64,000 nucleotides of DNA from Rhabdornis inornatus (lineage: Eukaryota > Chordata > Aves > Passeriformes > Rhabdornithidae), in contig VWZS01004810.1 of the NCBI GenBank assembly GCA_013397075.1, positions 536,999 to 600,998 on the forward strand, read 5' to 3'. Under the pieces are notes generated by a model. It was not told where the DNA came from. It worked only from the letters and a program-made list of their open reading frames with translations, and did no database searches. The translations under genes were made by a program, and so were the position numbers. This document shows positions 58,999-64,000 of this stretch, in pieces (positions within the stretch are counted from its first letter, which is position 1; each line of letters opens with the position of its first letter).

Positions 58999-61064
58999 AG
59001 AATTACAGAAATAAACCACTAGTTGATAACCAAATGCAAGAAGAAAAGAAAAAAAGTTATTATTCCCCCAGCATTATCTCTGTGCTCTGCACTAGTACAT
59101 TTTAAGGCAATCTCAGCTGAAAAGATGAAGACATAGCCATCCTTATAAACAAGGATATTTCAGTCAATAGATAGAAAGCTCTAAAGAGTTCGAGCTTTGC
59201 TGAAGCACTGAGAGACTGAAGATTGAAAGAGGTAGGGAGAATTAATTAGGCTTCTGATATTATCCTGGTAAATAAAAGTAATAAGCAAATCTCTGAAAAG
59301 GAAGACCTGATTCATATTCAAACATTTACAGAATAAACAGCTGCTGATTCTCCTATCTAGCCCAGTCCTTATCCTTTAAGGCTGCAATAAGTGACCTCTT
59401 AATCCCGGGCAAAAGGCTGCACGAGCATCTGGAATTGAAAAAGAAAGCATATTTCCTTCACTATTCCAATTTCCACTCCATTTCAGTATAAAGTTGTTTG
59501 TGTCTCTTTTTTTTTTTTTTAAATTTTTTTTGGTCCCTTCAGCAACGAGCTTTTGATGATGAGATTTTGTGCATCTGAACACTTTTGCAGCTTTTTTCCC
59601 CCCTTCTCTAAATAGGAGCACTGCAGTCCTTCAGCTGGGTTATATCTCCATTGTACTGGCCATGCTCTTAAAGCACTTATAGCAGTAATTTCTGGGCATG
59701 ATGGACAGACTCAGCAATAACCTGATCCTGCAATGCACTGAATAAACCCTTTAGCATTTAGCACATGGATGCTAATGTGCTGGGAAGTAATTGCTTAGAG
59801 GTTCCCAGCTTCAATATAATAATGCAGGGATTGCATTTATACAGCGGGCAGCAGAGGAAAAAGAATTATTATTGGCCAAACTTCCTCTCTCCCATTTTTA
59901 TTAGCACAGCAGGAGAGAGGAGAAGGTAAACTCGAGGTGATCCCAGGTTCCCACGTCCCCTGAGCACCAGGGGTTGTGTGGGGATGCTTAAAACATGGAG
60001 AAATTCCACTGACTTCAGCCCATTTACTCTGATTTTACACCAACATTCCTGAGAGAAGGGCCTGGCCATTAATATCCTCCTTCACTACAGTAATGCTGAA
60101 ACGAGTGAAAGATTAGAAAGCCAATGCTGGCTTGGCAAAAAAAAGTTAAAAAAAAAAGAGTAGCTTTACAGTAAATACATAAACATGCAGGCAGCAATTC
60201 CCTGGGTGAGCTCAGCTTAAAAAGAGCTCTATGGAGTTAGCAGGAGAACAAACTGTGCAGAAGCACCAAAGTTTTGTATTTCCACTTATGTGAGTAATTA
60301 CTCCAGCCCTCATCAACATTTCTCTGACTAAATATCATTTATAAATTAAATATGCCTAAACTTTGAACGAAAACTAATTTAGGTATTTATTATTAAAAAC
60401 TTTTTCCCTGGACACTTTGGACTCGTAAATGATTATTTAAGAGTTTTTCTGTATTTTTGCCATCACTTCTCCCCTTTCCTAAGCACTGCAAATGACTCCT
60501 TTGTAGCACACAGAGGGGGACCACCTGTAAGGTACAGAAATGCTGCTTGAAGACAATTTCTTTTTAAAATATTTGATTTTAGAGCTACCAAGAAAAAAAA
60601 AATTATTCACAGGGCCAAAATAAAATAAAAAGAACAGCTTTCCCAATCTATTATTAATACCAATAAATGGGAGCTGGCAGATTTAAAAGCCAAGATGTAA
60701 TGCATTTTCCTGGAGCAGTGAGCCTTTAAACAAGTTGAAGTTATTGAGATTGTGTAGTAAAAACTGGTAAAACGAAATATCTTTTCGGATAGGATAATAA
60801 AGATGGGGTGTATTAACATCCCCTTCCTGGGAAGCACAGGGACAGAGGTGCTGGTGGCTGCTGGGCTTTATGGCCTGGGCTGGGGAAGGCTGGCAGGTGA
60901 CTGCACAACCGCATCCTTCCAGCTCCCTCTGCAGCCTGGGAATCTGGGGGTGGGATTGAGGCAGAGCCATGGCCCTGCTCCTGGAAGGTCTCTCTCAGGA
61001 GGATTTTTATCCAGTGCCTCCAAGTGGGATTTCCTCTGCCTGGGTGGTGGGCTGAGCCTTATCT
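58999..61064. other. Gene desert segment between the two inverted LTRs
   Basis: This is AT-rich sequence with poly(T) near 59509-59531 and no retroviral internal region. The inverted LTRs are therefore not the ends of one provirus. The part at 60280-60450 is very AT-rich and repeat-free. No gene was recognised. Confidence 0.5.
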
Positions 61065-61395
61065 TGATGCCTTAGGATTTTAGTTTTTGTATTTTTCATA
61101 TATTTGTAACCCTGCAGTTCTTTAGTGTATAACTCTAAACTCCATACACAGTGTGAGCTGCTGCTTTCCCATTTTGGGCAGACACAACAATTCCTCTCCA
61201 GGCTGGCAATCAAGGACACCTCACTGCCTCAGGCCTGAGAGATGGAAACAAAAGTGAGTTTTGGGGGGAGCAAACTTGGGGTAAATGACTTCATTACCTG
61301 AAGCTGTAACTGGAAGATTAACCCCCAATATTTATTTATTTTAGTGTCCTTTATAAAGTGGTGTCCTGCAAGCTTCTGCTGTAGTTTCACCTCCC
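61065..61395 (+). mobile_element. Partial or variant LTR related to the one at 58.0 kb, opposite orientation
   Basis: Positions 61065-61329 match the reverse complement of 58184-58449. I count about a dozen differences over about 265 bp, roughly 95% identity. It begins with the same TGATGCC end. After 61329 the similarity stops abruptly. The sequence continues with an ATTTATTTATTTT run and a TTTATAAAG TATA-like box near 61350, which aligns only loosely. No AATAAA/U5 end matching the first copy is found. It is either a different subfamily sharing the 5' U3 or a truncated, rearranged copy. Confidence 0.75.
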
Positions 61396-64000
61396 CCCTG
61401 GGCAGTGCAGCACCACTGCCCTTGGTGTGCTCAGGGTAGAGGCTCAGCTCAGCTGCAGCAGCTCCTGCAGCTGCATCCAGGATGTGGAGTTTGCCACGAG
61501 CATCCTCCCTCTGCTTCCCGAGCTGCTCAGCTGCATGTTAAGAGCAAAACCAGCAATAATACATCTGTAACTGCTTGGGGAAAGAGCATTTTAAAGGTAA
61601 AGAAAGAGATTTAGGAAAGCAGGGAAAAAAATGAGCAGAGATAAGGCTGAGACAGTGCCAAAGAGATGGAATATACATCTCAGAGAAAATCTAAAAGCAG
61701 ATCATTACCCAAAAAATACTAGCTGTAAGCAATGGTTTGTAGTGCAGAAGGAATATTTACCCACCAAGCTTTTGATAGTCTTTCTATTTCTTTCTTTTTC
61801 TTCCACACGGGAATAATTTTATTCCGAGGATGGAGTGGGGGTTTGGAGGTGGCAGTGGTTGGGTCTGGTGAATGATCCTAATCCTGCCCCTGCTCTTTGG
61901 GGCTCCCTGGCTCATTAACCCCTCTGTGCCTGGGGGCTGCTGTGCTGGGAGCTGCACACCCCAGAGGCAGGGAGTGCTTGAGCCAAAGGGTTTGTGTACA
62001 CATGGGAAATCATTTGGATAACCAAGGACCAGCTGTTTGAGGTCATACCCAAAGTCTCTTTGAGCATCTCCTCCCTAACAGGGGGTGCTTTGAGCAGGGT
62101 ATTTACAGAGTGCTCCCACTACTGCCTCAGCCCTTCGCTGCTCAGGGGCCTCTTTGACCCAGAAAAGGGATTTGTGCTAAAAAGCAAGAGATGGGCTGTG
62201 AATTTCAATTCTGTGGCATCTTTTCTTTTGCAGTTGGCATGCCTTATTCCTGTTTAGTTTAGCTCACTTTCAAGCAGATTAACCTAAACTGGTACACAGC
62301 ACTCTTATTATAGGATAAGTGCTCACAGAGAGAGCTATTCAGGAATAATTATTCTGATTTAAACATTTCTGAATAATTCTATGCAAAGGCAAGTCCTGAA
62401 CAGAGAGACAGTGGGTGGATGTGACATACAGATGGGGGAGCACAAGGAGCTGTAATACAGCGTACCGGTGTTCGTGCTGGAGTCCGTCTTCCAAATGTTA
62501 ACACATCCAGCCAGGAGCAGAAACCCTCCAGGTGATCGATATATCCAATGAAAACTGAGGTGGTCATGGGGAATTCTGACCATTCGATATGCCCAGCTAG
62601 CTCCTCCTGAATGAGGCACAGAGCAAATACTCTCCTAAAATAATTTAGCAAATAGGTTTGAACAATAAACACAATCCAGAGAAATCTGCTTATGGGCGAT
62701 TTGCAAACAGAAAGAAGGAGCAGCATTCTTTTAATGAGTGATCCATTATGAATTATTCACACAGCTCTAATTAACATTAAGATTCTTAATTTTTCCAGAA
62801 AGCCTTGCTGTAAGGATACTTTATGATTCCTTTGCATTTTCCACCTCCTCTGAGCTCTTCCAGACATTCAGGAAGAAACCCCCACCAGCCTCCTTTGGAA
62901 ATGTCTTCATTTGGCAGGGGCTGAAATGAAGACACAGCAAACAATTTGGTGTTTTTCGCCTTCCACTCCTTCATAGCACAGTGCACATCAGCCCCTGCCA
63001 CTGTCATCTGTGATAATTTGGGCAGTTTTTACACTGATGCAGAACAGCTCTGCAGGTGAGTGAAAGTGGTGATTTAGAGTATGCTCCAGTGTCACAGGGA
63101 CATGAGATTTGTCCTTTATATCTTGTTTGGTGGTGGATTTCTTCAGCTATAATGGCAAAATGACCACTGTTATGCTTAAAGTCCAAATTGTCAATGATAT
63201 TTTGGTGCTGAAAAACACTAAATACATGCCCAAATGGCCATGGCAACATAACACGCTATGAGCTGAAAATAAATTCAAGGGAAAATAGAATTTTCCCCAT
63301 TTTTATATATACAAAACAAGTGTATCTACCTATATTCTTTTTACTACTGCTTTCCTGAAAACACAGAAGTCTCAGTGTGTAACAAATTCTCTCTTTTTGC
63401 AAATATTTAACTAAAGCAGCGATACCTTTTTAGTGACAGTATTCCCAACAATGGAAGCTGCACACTTTTGGTCTGGAATTACATTGAGAGTTATGAGTCA
63501 GCATTATCCACTTATTATGGTGGGAGGAGGCTCCTGTATTGCTATTTGAGCACAAAGATTTACACCACAGCCAAAATCAAATATGTGGAGAACACTGAGG
63601 TTAAAGACAGCCTTAATTCTGGCTTTATGGAAATTAAATGTTAGAGGTTTTCATTCCAGACGAGCTGGGCTAAAAATGAATCCTCATTAACAGAATGCTG
63701 TGATATACGGTTACATCTTCCTTGTTGGCCAGAATGTGCTGTCTCTGAATTTAGCTCAACAATTTCATATGGCATTTTCCTGCTCCCTCCTCCTCCTTCA
63801 CAGTTCAAGAATAGGAATAGCTCTTACAGAAGGACAGAAGTTGTTTTTCATTAAAGTATCATAGTTTAGGGAAAAAACCCAACCTGATTCATCTGCTCTC
63901 CCTGGATGTCATTAAACACACTCAGCGTGCAGCATCTCTCAGGTGACATCCCCACCATCTTCTGAATCCTTCCCCCAGCTCTCGGGCTCCTGGCTCACCA
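61396..64000. other. Gene desert segment to the window end
   Basis: No gene was recognised. The stretch at 62379-62726 retains several CpGs in otherwise CpG-poor, AT-rich DNA and is open on the minus strand for 115 codons. It may be a conserved noncoding element. The remainder up to 64000 is AT-rich single-copy sequence with only short open frames. Confidence 0.45.

Overview
The window looks like a piece of a bird nuclear chromosome. The evidence is five 5'-truncated CR1 LINE tails, LTRs with retroviral signals, compact introns with canonical GT/AG sites, and very few CpGs outside one island. No bacterial, organellar or free viral gene organisation is visible. Nearly all long reading frames outside the exons below look like chance open frames.

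Region 1 (1 to about 12.2 kb) holds the 3' end of one plus-strand protein gene. Seven coding exons can be chained with matching phases: 1145-1393, 2380-2469, 2560-2819, 5409-5555, 7499-7637, 10557-10603 and 11088-11198 (stop TAA). Together they give about 346 codons of the C-terminus of a centrosomin-family coiled-coil protein, ending in the conserved CM2 motif. The family has two vertebrate paralogues, CDK5RAP2 and PDE4DIP (myomegalin). I favour CDK5RAP2 because the gene is followed by more than 50 kb with no gene, as expected of the desert between CDK5RAP2 and BRINP1. The protein anchors gamma-tubulin complexes and pericentrin at centrosomes. One intron holds a probable antisense LTR. The 3'UTR has AATAAA signals near 11.45 kb and a later ATTAAA near 12.12 kb.

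Region 2 (12.5-24 kb) is repeat-rich intergenic DNA. It has four CR1 tails, two minisatellites, a (TTTCCC)n tract, an A/C-only tract and an isolated CpG island at about 19.0-19.74 kb. The island has no recognisable gene attached and could be a distal promoter or enhancer, or the start of an unannotated noncoding RNA.

Region 3 (24-64 kb) is a gene desert, mostly AT-rich single-copy sequence. Recognisable pieces are a fifth CR1, an array of diverged repeats in an exact 34-bp register (44.14-44.41 kb), a young 22-bp minisatellite (48.31-48.53 kb), three MIR-like ancient SINE relics, and two related LTRs in opposite orientation (58.0-58.45 kb and 61.07-61.33 kb). Several stretches have long open frames or retain CpGs and may be conserved noncoding elements. 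That would fit a regulatory desert, but only cross-species alignment can show it.

I found no convincing novel multi-gene system, tRNA, rRNA or CRISPR array. The most interesting items are the orphan CpG island, the inverted LTR pair, and the 34-bp and 22-bp tandem arrays.
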